DNA of 64,000 bases from NCBI RefSeq assembly GCF_012910905.1, contig NZ_WTVN01000024.1, positions 16,507 through 80,506 of the forward strand. The letters run 5' to 3'. The DNA comes from Aromatoleum toluvorans. GTDB taxonomy: Bacteria; Pseudomonadota; Gammaproteobacteria; Burkholderiales; Rhodocyclaceae. The notes beneath the pieces were generated by a model. That model saw only the letters and a list, made by a program, of their open reading frames with translations, searched no databases and had not been told where the DNA came from. Shown here piece by piece: positions 25,752 to 34,124 of this stretch. Every line of letters begins with the position of its first letter. Position 1 is the stretch's first letter. The position numbers were made by a program, and so were the translations under genes.

Positions 25752-28346
25752 TCAGATTTCGACGTTCAGGAATTCGAGATCGGATGCGCTGAAGTCCTGT
25801 TCCTGACGGGCAATGATCGTGTTTTGCCCATAGGTCGGAATATCGACGAACCGGGCGCTATAGCCCGAGACGCGAACGATGAGGTCGTGATGCTTCTCGG
25901 GTTCGCGCTGCGCGGCACGCATTTCGTCCGTGCTGACGACATTGAACTGAACATGGTCGATATTCAGGTCGTGCCAGGTCTTCATGTACGAGTTCCAGAT
26001 TTCGAAACCATGCTTGGAGCGCATGATCGGTACCGACAAACGCTGGTTCAGCAGATTGCCCTTCTGGTTCTTCTGTACCTTGGACACCGAGCGCAACACC
26101 GCCGTTGGCCCCTTCTTGTCGGTGCCCATGTAGGGAGAAATGCCGCCGTCGTCTGCCGCCTCGCCCCCGAAGCGGCCGTCGGGCGTGGGGCCGGTGCGTG
26201 AACCGACCTCCATGTACAGTCCGACAGCCTGACCGGTCGGCATCACCGGACCACCGGAATAGTTGGTGATCTTGCGCATCTCGCCGCCGATGATTTCCTC
26301 GTAGAAGCGCGTGATGATGCTGTCGGCGTAGTCGTCGTCGTTGCCCCACTTCGGTGCCCGCTTGAAGTCGACGCGCATCTCCTCGAAGCCTTCCCAGTTC
26401 GCCTTCAGCGCCTGGCTGAGCTGTTCGAGCGTGTACTTCTTGTCCTCGAACACCAGCTTCTTGATGGCCACGAGGGAGTTCGCCGCGACGATCGTCGTGA
26501 TCGGGTTGTGCCAGCCGTTGGGTTGCTCGGACAGGGCGCAGGCGTCCATGCCGAGTTCCATGCAGCCGTCGTCGATCGCGGACACGAAGGGCATCTGCAG
26601 GAAGCGTTGTTCGAAGTAGCGCGACACGTCCTTGGTGCTGATGCACAGGTTGATCGCGTACTGATACTGCTCGCGGAAGGCCTCCCAGACGTCGTCGAAA
26701 GTCTTCAGGGACGAGAGATCGCCGGTCTTCGGGCCCAGCTGCATGTCGGCGTACGACCAGTCGTAGCCGTCGTTGAGCGTGATTTCGAGCAGCTTGGCCG
26801 GGAAGATCGAGCCGCCGCCTTCCGAACGGGTCTTTTGCGTCTTGCGCCGGCCGTGGATACCGGGCGACATGCACAGCACGTTAACCCAGTTGTGGGCTTC
26901 CTCGTCGGTGGCGCCGTTGCCGTTGAGGCTGAACTTGGCGTATTCCTTCATCTGCGCCGTGCCGATCTCGTCGTGCTTGATCGACGGATAGCCGAGACCG
27001 TCGCGAATGCACTCGAAAACCCAGCGCAGCGTCTTGTCACGGTTCTTCTTCGAATAGCGGAAAACGATCGAGGGCTCGGCCGTGCGGATGCGCTTGGCCG
27101 CTTCGAGGATGGCGTCGGTCATGTCGTTGCACGCATCCTCGCCCTTGGCGTTGGTGCCGCCGACGGTGAGGATGAACAGATCGTTCGAGCCCGGGAAAAT
27201 TTCGCGGTAGGCGCGCGACTTACCGGCGCCGTGCTCGGAAATCTTCAACCGTTCCATCTCGACCAGTTCCACCGCATCCATGTGGCTCATCGGCTGGAAT
27301 TTCTTGTCGACGACGGAGGCCTTGTAATACGGCCACAGCAGCGTGTCTTCCTTCTGCGCGTAGCCGCTCGCGTAACGTTCGATGGCGTGACAGATCAGGA
27401 AGGTGAAGAATTTCGCCTGCATCGCGTCCTTGAGGCCCTTGCACGGCTCGGCGGGAATGCGCTGGCAGATGTCGGCGATTTCGAGCAGCTCGGCCTGGCG
27501 CTTCGGATCGGTCTCGAAGTTCTCGGCGACGATCCTGCATAGGCGGCCCTGCCGGCGCGCCCAGCTGATCACCGCCTTGCAGGCGATGACCATCGCCTTC
27601 CAGTTGTCGATCTTGGCGATGTTGTCGAGGCCCTTGGTGCCGTCCCACGGGAAGGTGGACATGTCGGCCTGGGCTTCGGCGATATGCTTCTCGGCGAGCT
27701 TGATGCGCGCCAGCAGCCCGTCTTCCAGCACGGTTTCGTAGGGCGGCACGATGCTGTTGTAACCGGAAGCGAAGGACGGCGCCTCCATGCTGCTCACCTG
27801 GTACATGCGCCCGAGGTCTGCCGGATCGAAATAGGGCTGACACTTGCTCTGCAGGCTATGCGGCTTCCAGTACTCGTTGATCGCCGCCGCCTCGTCGGCC
27901 GGCTGCGGCGAGTAATCGCTCCGCAGGTAGTCCTGCACGGCCATGTGCGAAAGTTCGGGATACAGCGGGAACATGTTGGGATCTTCGGCGTGGTAGCCGA
28001 CGATGAATTCGTCCTCCTGGAGCACCAGGGTCGACTTGTTCAGGACGTTCGCCAGGCCGAGCGCGCGACGGATCGCTTCCGGCTGGCCTTCGCTGGCCTT
28101 GTGCGCTTCGGTCAGATAGCGCATGCGCTCGATGCCGGCCGTGACGCTCTTTTCGATGAACTCGCCGGCGGATGCATGTTTCCAGCGGCAACGCTCCTTC
28201 AGACGCTTGGTTCTTGCGGTCGAAGGCTTTTGCAAATGCTCGTGCAGCTCGTCGACCGGAATTTTCGCTTCTGCCGGATTTTCCGGCGTGAACTGGAGCG
28301 CCTTCCCCTTGTATTCCAGAACCTTGGCGCTTGCGATGTCATTCAT
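25752..28346 (-). CDS. bssA: Benzylsuccinate synthase alpha subunit BssA (glycyl radical enzyme)
   Basis: An 864-residue glycyl radical enzyme that adds toluene to fumarate to give (R)-benzylsuccinate. The glycyl motif VRVSGYSARF places the radical at Gly828 near the C-terminus, and the thiyl residue is Cys492 in NVLCMSPG; both match the positions I recall for Thauera TutD/BssA. Arg507 in the following QKTRSEGGG would be the fumarate-binding Arg. The ATG at 28346 is taken because GGAGGAGA is close upstream and gives the family length; the frame is open 17 codons further. Isopropylbenzyl-, hydroxybenzyl- or naphthylmethyl-succinate synthases are close relatives, but the adjacent bbs operon favours toluene. 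Confidence 0.93.
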   Translation of the reverse strand: MNDIASAKVLEYKGKALQFTPENPAEAKIPVDELHEHLQKPSTARTKRLKERCRWKHASAGEFIEKSVTAGIERMRYLTEAHKASEGQPEAIRRALGLANVLNKSTLVLQEDEFIVGYHAEDPNMFPLYPELSHMAVQDYLRSDYSPQPADEAAAINEYWKPHSLQSKCQPYFDPADLGRMYQVSSMEAPSFASGYNSIVPPYETVLEDGLLARIKLAEKHIAEAQADMSTFPWDGTKGLDNIAKIDNWKAMVIACKAVISWARRQGRLCRIVAENFETDPKRQAELLEIADICQRIPAEPCKGLKDAMQAKFFTFLICHAIERYASGYAQKEDTLLWPYYKASVVDKKFQPMSHMDAVELVEMERLKISEHGAGKSRAYREIFPGSNDLFILTVGGTNAKGEDACNDMTDAILEAAKRIRTAEPSIVFRYSKKNRDKTLRWVFECIRDGLGYPSIKHDEIGTAQMKEYAKFSLNGNGATDEEAHNWVNVLCMSPGIHGRRKTQKTRSEGGGSIFPAKLLEITLNDGYDWSYADMQLGPKTGDLSSLKTFDDVWEAFREQYQYAINLCISTKDVSRYFEQRFLQMPFVSAIDDGCMELGMDACALSEQPNGWHNPITTIVAANSLVAIKKLVFEDKKYTLEQLSQALKANWEGFEEMRVDFKRAPKWGNDDDYADSIITRFYEEIIGGEMRKITNYSGGPVMPTGQAVGLYMEVGSRTGPTPDGRFGGEAADDGGISPYMGTDKKGPTAVLRSVSKVQKNQKGNLLNQRLSVPIMRSKHGFEIWNSYMKTWHDLNIDHVQFNVVSTDEMRAAQREPEKHHDLIVRVSGYSARFVDIPTYGQNTIIARQEQDFSASDLEFLNVEI

Positions 28347-28369
28347 TTCCGTCTCCTCCAATATTATGT

Positions 28370-28552
28370 TTATCGCTTCGCGCAAAACGCGTCGCATTGC
28401 GTGCTGTTCTCGAAGATCGGCCTGGAGAGCCAGTATTTGCCTTTTTCATCTTCCTTTTGCCGCACGCAATCTGCCTTGCCCGCTTCGTAGTCATCTGCGC
28501 CTGGGGGGACAGGAAAGAAATTTGCGCACTGCTTGCATGTGGTCGTTTTCAT
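28370..28552 (-). CDS. bssC: Benzylsuccinate synthase gamma subunit BssC
   Basis: A 60-residue protein with Cys6, Cys9, Cys29, Cys53 and Cys57, four of which are expected to bind a low-potential [4Fe-4S] cluster as in BssB. In known synthases this small subunit binds alpha away from the active site and is needed for stable expression. It lies between bssD (18-base gap, GGAGA ribosome site) and bssA (23-base gap), the standard bssDCAB order. Confidence 0.92.
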   Translation of the reverse strand: MKTTTCKQCANFFPVPPGADDYEAGKADCVRQKEDEKGKYWLSRPIFENSTQCDAFCAKR

Positions 28553-28570
28553 GGATATGTCTCCTTAGAT

Positions 28571-29569
28571 TCATGTCATACACCCGATCCCGGCATCGCG
28601 AACCGTCTCGTGTCTGTCCGTCGTGATACCAACCAACCCGCCGATCGTCACGCTCTTGATGCCCGCGAGCTTCAGGCCTTTTGCCAGGGGCAATACCGTC
28701 TCGGGCGGGTTCTCTTCCACGCCCAAGTACTGGTATTCCTTTTCCCTGCCCAGGGAGAGGTATTTCCCTTCTCCGTAGACGTGGTAATTGAGAATATCGA
28801 CCCCCTCCAGGTGCGTGGCATGACGACTCAGATAACTGATGTAGTTGTCGAAATCCTGGGAGGAATCGTTGAATCCGGGGATCACGGGAATATGGATGCG
28901 GATATTGGCCCCGGATTGAATGAGGCGCTCGATGTTGTCGAGAATCGGCTGAAGCGGCCAGCCGACGACTTCTTCATGTTTTTTGGGATTCAGGGATTTC
29001 AGGTCGACGATGAAGAGATCGACAACTTCCAGCAGCGGTTGAATAACCGCCCAGTTCTTTGGAAAACAGGACGTCTCGATGGCGACATGGACGTTGCGCT
29101 GCTTTATTCCGCGCGCCAGTTCCAGCGTGAATGCGGGATGGAAGAGGGGATCGCCACCGCTGATGGTGACTCCGCCGCCGCTATTACGATAGAAGAGGGA
29201 GTCCGACAGGGCTTCGCGCAGGATTTCGTCGACGCTCATGCGCTGCCCGACGGTGGTACGCGCGTCCGTCAGGCAGGCAGCGACGCAACGCATGCAGCGC
29301 TGACAGTCCGTGCGGTCGATCTCGACGATCGTGCGGCCGTCCGGGTTGAGCACCAGGCGGGACGTTCCCGCGGGGCAGACTGCCACGCAGCGGCCGCAGC
29401 CGACGCAGCGCGCCGGGTAATAGTAGAACTCCTGTCGCACATCCTGGGTTTCGGGGTTGTGGCACCACGGGCAACGTAGCGGGCAGCCCTTCAGGAAGAT
29501 GGTCGTCCTGATCCCGGGCCCGTCCTGCAGGCTGAACCTCTGTATTTCGGTAACAAGAGGAATTCTCAC
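28571..29569 (-). CDS. bssD: Benzylsuccinate synthase activating enzyme BssD (radical SAM)
   Basis: A 332-residue radical SAM enzyme that generates the glycyl radical on BssA. The SAM-cluster motif is Cys29-x3-Cys33-x2-Cys36 (GCPLRCPWCHNP), followed by an inserted ferredoxin-like region with two 4-Cys sets (Cys55/58/61/65 and Cys89/92/95/99), as in other glycyl-radical activases of this branch. The GTG at 29569 is preferred because AGAGG precedes it and the protein then starts just before the conserved LVTEIQRFSLQDGPG; a TTG at 29602 has no ribosome site. First gene of the bss operon. GC content looks lower than in flanking genes: 29 of 60 in line 28981-29040. Confidence 0.92.
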   Translation of the reverse strand: MRIPLVTEIQRFSLQDGPGIRTTIFLKGCPLRCPWCHNPETQDVRQEFYYYPARCVGCGRCVAVCPAGTSRLVLNPDGRTIVEIDRTDCQRCMRCVAACLTDARTTVGQRMSVDEILREALSDSLFYRNSGGGVTISGGDPLFHPAFTLELARGIKQRNVHVAIETSCFPKNWAVIQPLLEVVDLFIVDLKSLNPKKHEEVVGWPLQPILDNIERLIQSGANIRIHIPVIPGFNDSSQDFDNYISYLSRHATHLEGVDILNYHVYGEGKYLSLGREKEYQYLGVEENPPETVLPLAKGLKLAGIKSVTIGGLVGITTDRHETVRDAGIGCMT

Positions 29570-29663
29570 GACAGCCTCTGCGGTTTGTTGCACTTCAAAC
29601 AATGAGTGGTGCGACGATCACGCTATGGAGGACGCAGGTTTCGATGCACTCATGGCCGGCGAC

Positions 29664-29720
29664 CGTGGATTGAATTAAGCACCACCCGTTTAACCAAACC
29701 AATTGGTGCGAACACTTAAC
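29664..29720 (-). promoter_or_regulatory. bss operon promoter with activator box shared with bbs
   Basis: Read on the bss strand, a 21-bp box (29720-29700) contains CGCACCAATTG; ACCAATTGGT within it is a perfect palindrome. After exactly 21 bases comes TTAATTCAATCCACG (29678-29664). The bbs promoter at 6460-6516 has the same box, spacer length and downstream block. If TAATTC is the -10, the box covers the -35 region, as in class II activation. The predicted leader to the GTG of bssD is about 100 bases. The regulator is probably TdiR, whose sensor gene is divergent here; this is inference. Confidence 0.75.
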
Positions 29721-29865
29721 GAAATGGGGGGTTGCCCCTAATGCGGGCGCCACATCGCAGGCGCACAATCGGATCAGGCTCGGACCCGAACGTCAGATCA
29801 CCCGACAATTCGGCTGGCGCTGGTTCAAATAGCCTGATATCCGTGGATGCGGGGAGGTAGTGCGC

Positions 29866-31503
29866 ATGAGCGATGAGGTGTTCGACATTGAATTGAACGA
29901 CGAGCCGGTTGAGGATGCCTCGGTCGGCTATGAGTCGATCTTTCGCAATACGCCCGTGGCGATCTGCCACCTGTTCAACCGCAGGATCCGGCGCTGTAAC
30001 CGGCGCTACGAGGAGTTGTTCGGATACGAACCCGGCGAACTCGACAACCAGTCGGTCGGCGTGCATTACCCGAGCGAGGACTCGTTTTTGACGATCGGCC
30101 GGAAATTCGGGCACTTCTTCGAGTCTCATCACACCTTCAAGGACGAGCGTCCGTTCGTGCGCAAGGACGGCACGCTGATCTGGTGCATCGTCACCGGCAC
30201 CTTGCTCGATCCGGCCAGGCCGAAGCTCGGCAGCATCTGGGTGGTGCAGGACATCTCCGAGCACAAGCGGATCGAGGACGAATTGAAGGCCGACGTCGAG
30301 AAGCTCGAATTCGTCGTGCAGCAGCGGACCGTGGAGCTCAGCCGGCACGTCGCGAGCCTCGAGGAGGAAGTCGCGACGCGCCAGCGCGCGGAGGAGGTCG
30401 CGAACGAAAACCGCGAGAAATACCAGAAGCTCTTCCACATGCTGCCGATCGGCATTTCGATCACCGATACGCACGGCGGCATCCTCGAGGCGAATTGCCA
30501 ATTCGCCGAAATGGTCGGCCTTCGGCGCGCTTCGCCCGAGAACTGGCGCAAACTGCCGCTGCGCTTCTTCCTGCACGACGGCACGGAGATCCCGAGGGAT
30601 CGCCTGCCCTGGCAGATCCGCGACTTTCAGAAGGATTCGATCGACAACATCGAAATCGGGATGCGCGACGAGAAGGGGCGCAAGCTGCGTTGGCTGAGCG
30701 TCAGCTCGTCGCTGATCGAGCGCAAGGACGAGCAGTACGTCGTTGCCGCCTTCACCGACATCACCTACCGCAAGCGCATCGAAGAGCTCGAACGGCTGCG
30801 CCACGCCGAGCTCACGCGCCTGGGGCGGATCAACTCGATGGCCGAAATGGCGGCCGCGCTCGCGCACCAGATGGGGCAGCCGCTGGTGTCCGCGGTCAAT
30901 TACCTGAACGGCTGCCGCTTGCGTCTCGAGCGCGTCGACGGCGTCGGCGAGATTTCCGAGTCCATGGGGCTCGCGCTGAAGTATCTCGAGCAGGCCGGCG
31001 AGATCCTGCGTCACGTCAAGGAGTTCGTGTGCAAGCACAAGCCCGACAAGGAGCCCGAGAACATCAACGAGGTGATCCAGGACGCGCTCGCGTTCCTGAA
31101 TTTCGAGGTCCGCCGCCATGACGTCAGCGTCGACCTGCGGCTGCTGCAGGACCCCCCGCTGGTGCCGCTATGCAAGGTCGAGATTCAGCAGGTGCTGTTC
31201 AACCTGATGAAGAACGGCATGGAGGCGATGACGGGTCTGCCGCCCGGGGCGCGCAAGCTCGTCATCGGCAGCGAGATCATCGACGGGGGCGGGGCGATAA
31301 AGGTGTTCGTCCAGGACCACGGCACGGGGCTCGAGAAGCGCTCCGCGAAGCGGGTATTCGAGCCCTATTTTTCCACCAAGACCAACGGAATGGGGATCGG
31401 CCTGACGATCTGCCGCTCGATTGTCGAGTCGCACGGCGGACAGCTTTCGTATTCGAGGATCGGCAAGGGCGGGTCGCGCTTTCAATTCACCTTGCCGATG
31501 TAG
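29866..31503 (+). CDS. tdiS: Toluene-responsive sensor histidine kinase TdiS
   Basis: A 545-residue soluble sensor kinase without membrane segments. Two PAS domains (about 15-140, and 170-290 after a coiled coil) precede the kinase core. The H-box is ALAHQMGQPL with His334 as the phosphorylated residue; the N-box is NLMKNGMEAM near 446 and the G-boxes are DHGTGLE near 484 and GMGIGLTICRS. This fits the TdiS/TutC-type kinases that control anaerobic toluene genes. The ATG at 29866 is used because GGGAGG is 8 bases upstream, whereas a GTG at 29860 is too close. No response regulator gene follows; a hairpin and the converging gcvT come next. Confidence 0.83.
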   Translation: MSDEVFDIELNDEPVEDASVGYESIFRNTPVAICHLFNRRIRRCNRRYEELFGYEPGELDNQSVGVHYPSEDSFLTIGRKFGHFFESHHTFKDERPFVRKDGTLIWCIVTGTLLDPARPKLGSIWVVQDISEHKRIEDELKADVEKLEFVVQQRTVELSRHVASLEEEVATRQRAEEVANENREKYQKLFHMLPIGISITDTHGGILEANCQFAEMVGLRRASPENWRKLPLRFFLHDGTEIPRDRLPWQIRDFQKDSIDNIEIGMRDEKGRKLRWLSVSSSLIERKDEQYVVAAFTDITYRKRIEELERLRHAELTRLGRINSMAEMAAALAHQMGQPLVSAVNYLNGCRLRLERVDGVGEISESMGLALKYLEQAGEILRHVKEFVCKHKPDKEPENINEVIQDALAFLNFEVRRHDVSVDLRLLQDPPLVPLCKVEIQQVLFNLMKNGMEAMTGLPPGARKLVIGSEIIDGGGAIKVFVQDHGTGLEKRSAKRVFEPYFSTKTNGMGIGLTICRSIVESHGGQLSYSRIGKGGSRFQFTLPM

Positions 31504-31536
31504 GTGAGGTCCTCGCCCGCAGGTCTGCATGAGAGG

Positions 31537-31565
31537 CGGGCGCCCCGGCGGATGCGGGGCGCCCG
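31537..31565. terminator. Hairpin between converging tdiS and gcvT
   Basis: A perfect 11-bp stem, CGGGCGCCCCG / CGGGGCGCCCG, with a 7-base loop lies in the 70-base gap between two converging genes. No U-tract follows on either strand, so it is a probable but unproven bidirectional terminator. Confidence 0.6.
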
Positions 31566-31573
31566 GTGGGGCA

Positions 31574-32707
31574 TCAGCCGCGGTAGTAGCGCTGCGGCAC
31601 GAAGGGGGTGGCGGCGACTTCGATCGGGACGGGCTTGCCGCGGACCATGGCGGAGAGCTGGGTGCCGACCTTGGCGAGCGCGGTGCTGACGTAGCCCATG
31701 GCGACCGGGGCTCCCAGCGTCGGGCCGAAGCCGCCGCTGGTGACGACGCCGACGACGGTGCCGCTGGCGTCGACGATCTCGGCGCCTTCACGCACCGGCA
31801 CGCGGGCGTTCGGGCGCAGGCCGACACGCTTGCGCGAGACGCCGTTGGCGATGTGGCCGAGGATCACCTCCGCGCCGGGGTAGCCGCCCGCGCGCGCGCC
31901 GTCCGCACGGCGGGGCTTGGACAGCGCCCAAAGCAGGCTGCTCTCGACCGGCGAGGTGTTCACGTCGAGGTCGTGGCCGTACAGGCACAGGCCCGCTTCC
32001 AGGCGCAGCGAGTCGCGCGCGCCGAGGCCGATCGGGGCGACTTCGGGGTGGCTCAGCAGCTCGCGCGCGAGCGCCTCGGCCTTGTCGGCGGGCACCGAGA
32101 TCTCGTAGCCGTCCTCACCCGTGTAGCCCGAGCGGCTCACGTAGCACGGCACGCCGAGGAGGTTCACGGTGATGCTGTTCATGAACACCATCTTCGCCAC
32201 CTCGGGCGCGAGGCGCGCCAGCACGGTCGCGGCAGCGGGGCCCTGCAGCGCGAGCAGCGCGCGGTCCGCGAGCACCTCGACCTGGCAGCGGCCGGACAGG
32301 TGCTTCTGCATGTGCGCGATGTCCTGCGCCTTGCACGCGGCGTTCACCACCACGAAGAGGCGGTCGCCGAAGTTTGCGACCATCAGGTCGTCCATCACGC
32401 CGCCGGTCTCGTTGGTGAACAGTGCGTAGCGCTGCATGCCCTGCGGCAGGTCGAGGATGTCGACCGGCACGAGGGTCTCCAGTGCCGCAGCGGCCTCGGG
32501 GCCGACGAGGAACACCTGCCCCATGTGCGAGACGTCGAAGAGGCCCGCCTGGGTGCGCGTGTGGGTGTGCTCCTTGATGATGCCCGCGGGGTACTGCACG
32601 GGCATCTCGTAGCCGGCGAAGGGCACCATCTTGGCGCCCAGCGAGACGTGCAGGTCGTACAGCGGGGTGCGCAGCAGCGGTGCGTCGGAATGGGTGTCGC
32701 TCATCAT
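31574..32707 (-). CDS. gcvT: Glycine cleavage system aminomethyltransferase (T protein)
   Basis: A 377-residue tetrahydrofolate-dependent aminomethyltransferase, close to the usual 360-375. It begins with the typical LYDLHVSLGAKMVPFAGYEM segment and has GLFDVSHMGQ near residue 57; the C-terminal barrel includes KRVGLRP. Two adjacent ATGs (32707, 32704) follow AAGGAA; the second has the better spacing. It takes the methylene group from the lipoyl arm of GcvH to THF. It is separated from gcvH and gcvP by glyA, a permease and sdaA, and is the last gene of the unit. Confidence 0.95.
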   Translation of the reverse strand: MMSDTHSDAPLLRTPLYDLHVSLGAKMVPFAGYEMPVQYPAGIIKEHTHTRTQAGLFDVSHMGQVFLVGPEAAAALETLVPVDILDLPQGMQRYALFTNETGGVMDDLMVANFGDRLFVVVNAACKAQDIAHMQKHLSGRCQVEVLADRALLALQGPAAATVLARLAPEVAKMVFMNSITVNLLGVPCYVSRSGYTGEDGYEISVPADKAEALARELLSHPEVAPIGLGARDSLRLEAGLCLYGHDLDVNTSPVESSLLWALSKPRRADGARAGGYPGAEVILGHIANGVSRKRVGLRPNARVPVREGAEIVDASGTVVGVVTSGGFGPTLGAPVAMGYVSTALAKVGTQLSAMVRGKPVPIEVAATPFVPQRYYRG

Positions 32708-32736
32708 GTTTCCTTTGTCTGGGTGTCAGGGGGTCA

Positions 32737-34116
32737 TCAGCATTCGATGACGTTCACGGCGAGGCCGCCGCGGGCCGTTTCCTTGTATTTCAGCTTCATG
32801 TCGGCGCCGGTGTCGCGCATGGTCTTGATGACCTTGTCGAGCGACACGAAGTGCTTGCCGTCGCCGCGCAGCGCCATGCGCGCGGCGTTGATCGCCTTGA
32901 TCGAGCCCATCGCGTTCCGCTCGATGCAGGGCACCTGCACGAGCCCGCCGACCGGGTCGCAGGTGAGCCCGAGGTTGTGCTCCATGCCGATCTCGGCGGC
33001 GTTCTCGACCTGCTCGGGGGTGCCGCCCAGCACTTCGGCCAGCGCCCCCGCGGCCATCGAGCACGCCACGCCGACTTCGCCCTGGCAGCCGACCTCGGCG
33101 CCCGAGATCGAGGCGTTCTCTTTATAGAGGATACCGATCGCGGCCGCGGTGAGGAGGAAGCGGATCACGCCCTCCTCGCTCGCGCCGGGGATGAAGCGGC
33201 TGTAGTAGTGCAGCACCGCCGGCACGATGCCCGCGGCGCCGTTGGTCGGGGCGGTGACGACGCGCCCGCCGGTGGCGTTCTCCTCATTGACGGCGAGGGC
33301 GTAGAGATTGACCCAGTCCATCGTCGTCAGCGGATCACGGATGCTCGCCTCGGGGGCGCTCGAGAGCTTGCGGTACATCTCGGCGGCGCGGCGCTTCACG
33401 TGCAGGCCGCCGGGCATGATGCCTTCCTTCTCGCAGCCGCGGCGCACGCACAGCTGCATCACGTCCCAGATGCGCAGCAGCCCCGAGCGCGTCTCCGCGT
33501 CCGTGCGCCACGCGCGCTCGTTCTCCAGCATCAGCTGGCTGATCGACAGCCCCTTCGCGCGGCACTGCGCGAGGAGCTCCGCGCCGCTCTTGAACGGATG
33601 CGCGAGGGGGGTAGCGTCCTCGACGATGCGGTCGGCGCCGGCGGCGCTCTCGTCGACCACGAAGCCGCCGCCCACCGAGTAATACACCTTGCTCACGAGT
33701 GTCTCGCCGGCCGCGTCGAAGGCCGCGATGCGCATGCCGTTGGGGTGGTAGGGGAGCGACTGGCGGCGATGCATCACGAGATGCTCGCGCTCGACGAAGG
33801 CGACCGGGTGCTCGCCGGCCAGTTGCAGGCGTTGCTCGCCGCGGATGCGCGCGAGCTTGCCCTCCACCTGCTCGGTGTCGACGAGATCGGGCGCCTCGCC
33901 TTCGAGGCCCAGGAGCACGGCCTTGTCGCTGCCGTGCCCCTTGCCGGTCGCGCCGAGCGAGCCATAGAGTTCGGCCTTCACGCTTGCGACCCGCGCGAGC
34001 AGGCCGGACTCCTTGAGGCCGTTCGCAAAGACCTGCGCCGCGCGCATCGGCCCCACGGTGTGGGACGACGACGGCCCGATGCCGATCTTGAACAGGTCAA
34101 AAACGCTGATGGCCAT
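32737..34116 (-). CDS. sdaA: L-serine ammonia-lyase (iron-sulfur dependent)
   Basis: A 459-residue single-chain L-serine dehydratase. The N-terminal domain starts [19 protein letters not shown]; the C-terminal catalytic domain has the cluster cysteines in [23 protein letters not shown] and [10 protein letters not shown]. It deaminates L-serine to pyruvate and ammonia. Between a CycA-like permease and gcvT it completes a route from imported or GlyA-made serine to central metabolism. The oxygen-labile cluster suits an anaerobe. Confidence 0.95.
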   Translation of the reverse strand: MAISVFDLFKIGIGPSSSHTVGPMRAAQVFANGLKESGLLARVASVKAELYGSLGATGKGHGSDKAVLLGLEGEAPDLVDTEQVEGKLARIRGEQRLQLAGEHPVAFVEREHLVMHRRQSLPYHPNGMRIAAFDAAGETLVSKVYYSVGGGFVVDESAAGADRIVEDATPLAHPFKSGAELLAQCRAKGLSISQLMLENERAWRTDAETRSGLLRIWDVMQLCVRRGCEKEGIMPGGLHVKRRAAEMYRKLSSAPEASIRDPLTTMDWVNLYALAVNEENATGGRVVTAPTNGAAGIVPAVLHYYSRFIPGASEEGVIRFLLTAAAIGILYKENASISGAEVGCQGEVGVACSMAAGALAEVLGGTPEQVENAAEIGMEHNLGLTCDPVGGLVQVPCIERNAMGSIKAINAARMALRGDGKHFVSLDKVIKTMRDTGADMKLKYKETARGGLAVNVIEC

Positions 34117-34124
34117 GATTGAAA

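Noticed and set aside
25752..28346. Identity as isopropylbenzyl-, hydroxybenzyl- or naphthylmethyl-succinate synthase instead of BssA
   Set aside because: Length and the positions of Cys492 and Gly828 match toluene enzymes and the bbs operon is adjacent. Not fully excluded without alignment.
28347..28397. Longer BssA N-terminus beginning inside bssC
   Set aside because: The strong GGAGGAGA before the ATG at 28346 and the family length both favour the shorter form.
29457..29678. 73-codon plus-strand reading frame at the bssD start
   Set aside because: Antisense to the bssD start and promoter, no ribosome site, no recognisable content.
29664..29720. Sigma54 (-24/-12) promoter for bss
   Set aside because: No TGGCAC-N5-TTGC arrangement near the shared box; the layout fits a sigma70 promoter with an activator.
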